Below are positions 15,784 through 16,102 of a stretch of DNA of 16,102 nucleotides, in pieces; position 1 is the first letter of the stretch, and each line of letters starts with the position of its first letter. Both the position numbers and the translations under genes were made by a program. The stretch is from assembly GCA_947166165.1 (NCBI GenBank), contig CAMVDK010000040.1, positions 1 to 16,102 on the forward strand, written 5' to 3'. The stretch comes from an uncultured Porphyromonadaceae bacterium (GTDB taxonomy: Bacteria > Bacteroidota > Bacteroidia > Bacteroidales > Muribaculaceae). Under the pieces are notes generated by a model that was not told where the DNA came from, ran no database searches, and worked only from the letters and a program-made list of their open reading frames with translations.

Positions 15784-16102
15784 TCAATTCGTTATGGTGT
15801 GGGCGGAGTTGCTGTTGCGTGCGAGCAGCTGGCGCGCCAGGCCTATCCACTCGCTGTCGATGCCCAGGCTTTGGGCTATGTTGAGGGCTTCGTGTGGCAC
15901 TTCGCCGTCGTGCACTTCGACGAGCGAGTAGTCCATGTGGCCGCTGTCGAGCCCCTTGACGCGCAGGCAGCGGGCGTCGCCTGGCTCGATGTCGTAGTGC
16001 GTGGTCATGAGCAGGCTCATGGGCTTGTGGGCCAGCACGCGCAGCAGCGCGGTGACCAGCGCGGCTCCCTCGGTGGGATTGGTCGTGCGGGCGGGCTCGT
16101 CA
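15784..16102 (-). CDS. kamC: MutS-like ATPase KamC, C-terminal fragment (5' end off window)
   Basis: Only the last 105 residues are present; the reading frame is open to the right edge with no start. The fragment opens with DEPARTTNPTEG, a Walker B Asp-Glu followed by the D-loop-like region seen in MutS ATPases (compare DEIGRGTSTYDG in MutS). It then has LLMTTHYD, equivalent to the MutS ATHY switch, and a short helical tail. Position directly upstream of kamD identifies it as the MutS-family protein of lysine-fermentation operons, now named lysine 5,6-aminomutase reactivase ATPase. It is thought to exchange damaged cobalamin from the mutase. True MutS is much less likely because of the context and the altered D-loop. 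KamB is expected immediately upstream, outside the window. Confidence 0.85.
   Translation of the reverse strand, partial: DEPARTTNPTEGAALVTALLRVLAHKPMSLLMTTHYDIEPGDARCLRVKGLDSGHMDYSLVEVHDGEVPHEALNIAQSLGIDSEWIGLARQLLARNSNSAHTITN

Overview
The window looks like chromosomal DNA from a GC-rich member of the order Bacteroidales. Four things support this: a DUF3256 protein, an LptD-type barrel with the divergent Bacteroidota sequence, promoter-like TAATTTTG boxes of the Bacteroidota type, and lysine-fermentation genes arranged as in anaerobic gut and oral bacteria. The genus cannot be fixed from sequence alone; Muribaculaceae, Odoribacteraceae or Porphyromonadaceae-like lineages are plausible. I see no mobile element, CRISPR array, tRNA or rRNA.

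Left part (1-3574, plus strand): a promoter and an LptD-like outer-membrane protein gene. Next comes a short AATGCAC-repeat spacer, then a secreted YiiX/NlpC-P60-like cysteine hydrolase whose apparent start codons lie inside the repeats. Middle part (3568-7763, minus strand): a probable four-gene operon, DEAD-box RNA helicase > DUF3256 protein > xseA > xseB. It is read from one promoter near 7760 and meets the plus-strand hydrolase gene tail to tail with a 7-bp overlap.

Right part (7864-16102, minus strand): the 3' portion of a large amino-acid fermentation operon, in transcription order kamC (5' end off the window) > kamD > kamE > CoA-transferase beta subunit > crotonase > 3-hydroxybutyryl-CoA dehydrogenase > butyryl-CoA dehydrogenase > etfB > etfA > hairpin. 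KamDE is the adenosylcobalamin/PLP-dependent lysine 5,6-aminomutase. KamC is a MutS-like ATPase thought to reactivate it. The CoA-transferase exchanges CoA between butyryl-CoA and acetoacetate. Bcd-EtfAB reduces crotonyl-CoA to butyryl-CoA, probably with electron bifurcation to ferredoxin.

The classical lysine route does not need crotonase or 3-hydroxybutyryl-CoA dehydrogenase. Their place in the operon suggests that acetoacetyl-CoA released by the CoA-transferase can also be reduced to butyryl-CoA, so the lysine and acetyl-CoA routes to butyrate are wired together. KamA, KamB, Kdd, Kce, Kal, a thiolase and the CoA-transferase alpha subunit are not in the window; some probably lie beyond the right edge. 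The most striking molecular details are a dehydrogenase whose coenzyme site looks NADP(H)-type and an EtfA whose normally conserved FAD-contact segment is rewritten.
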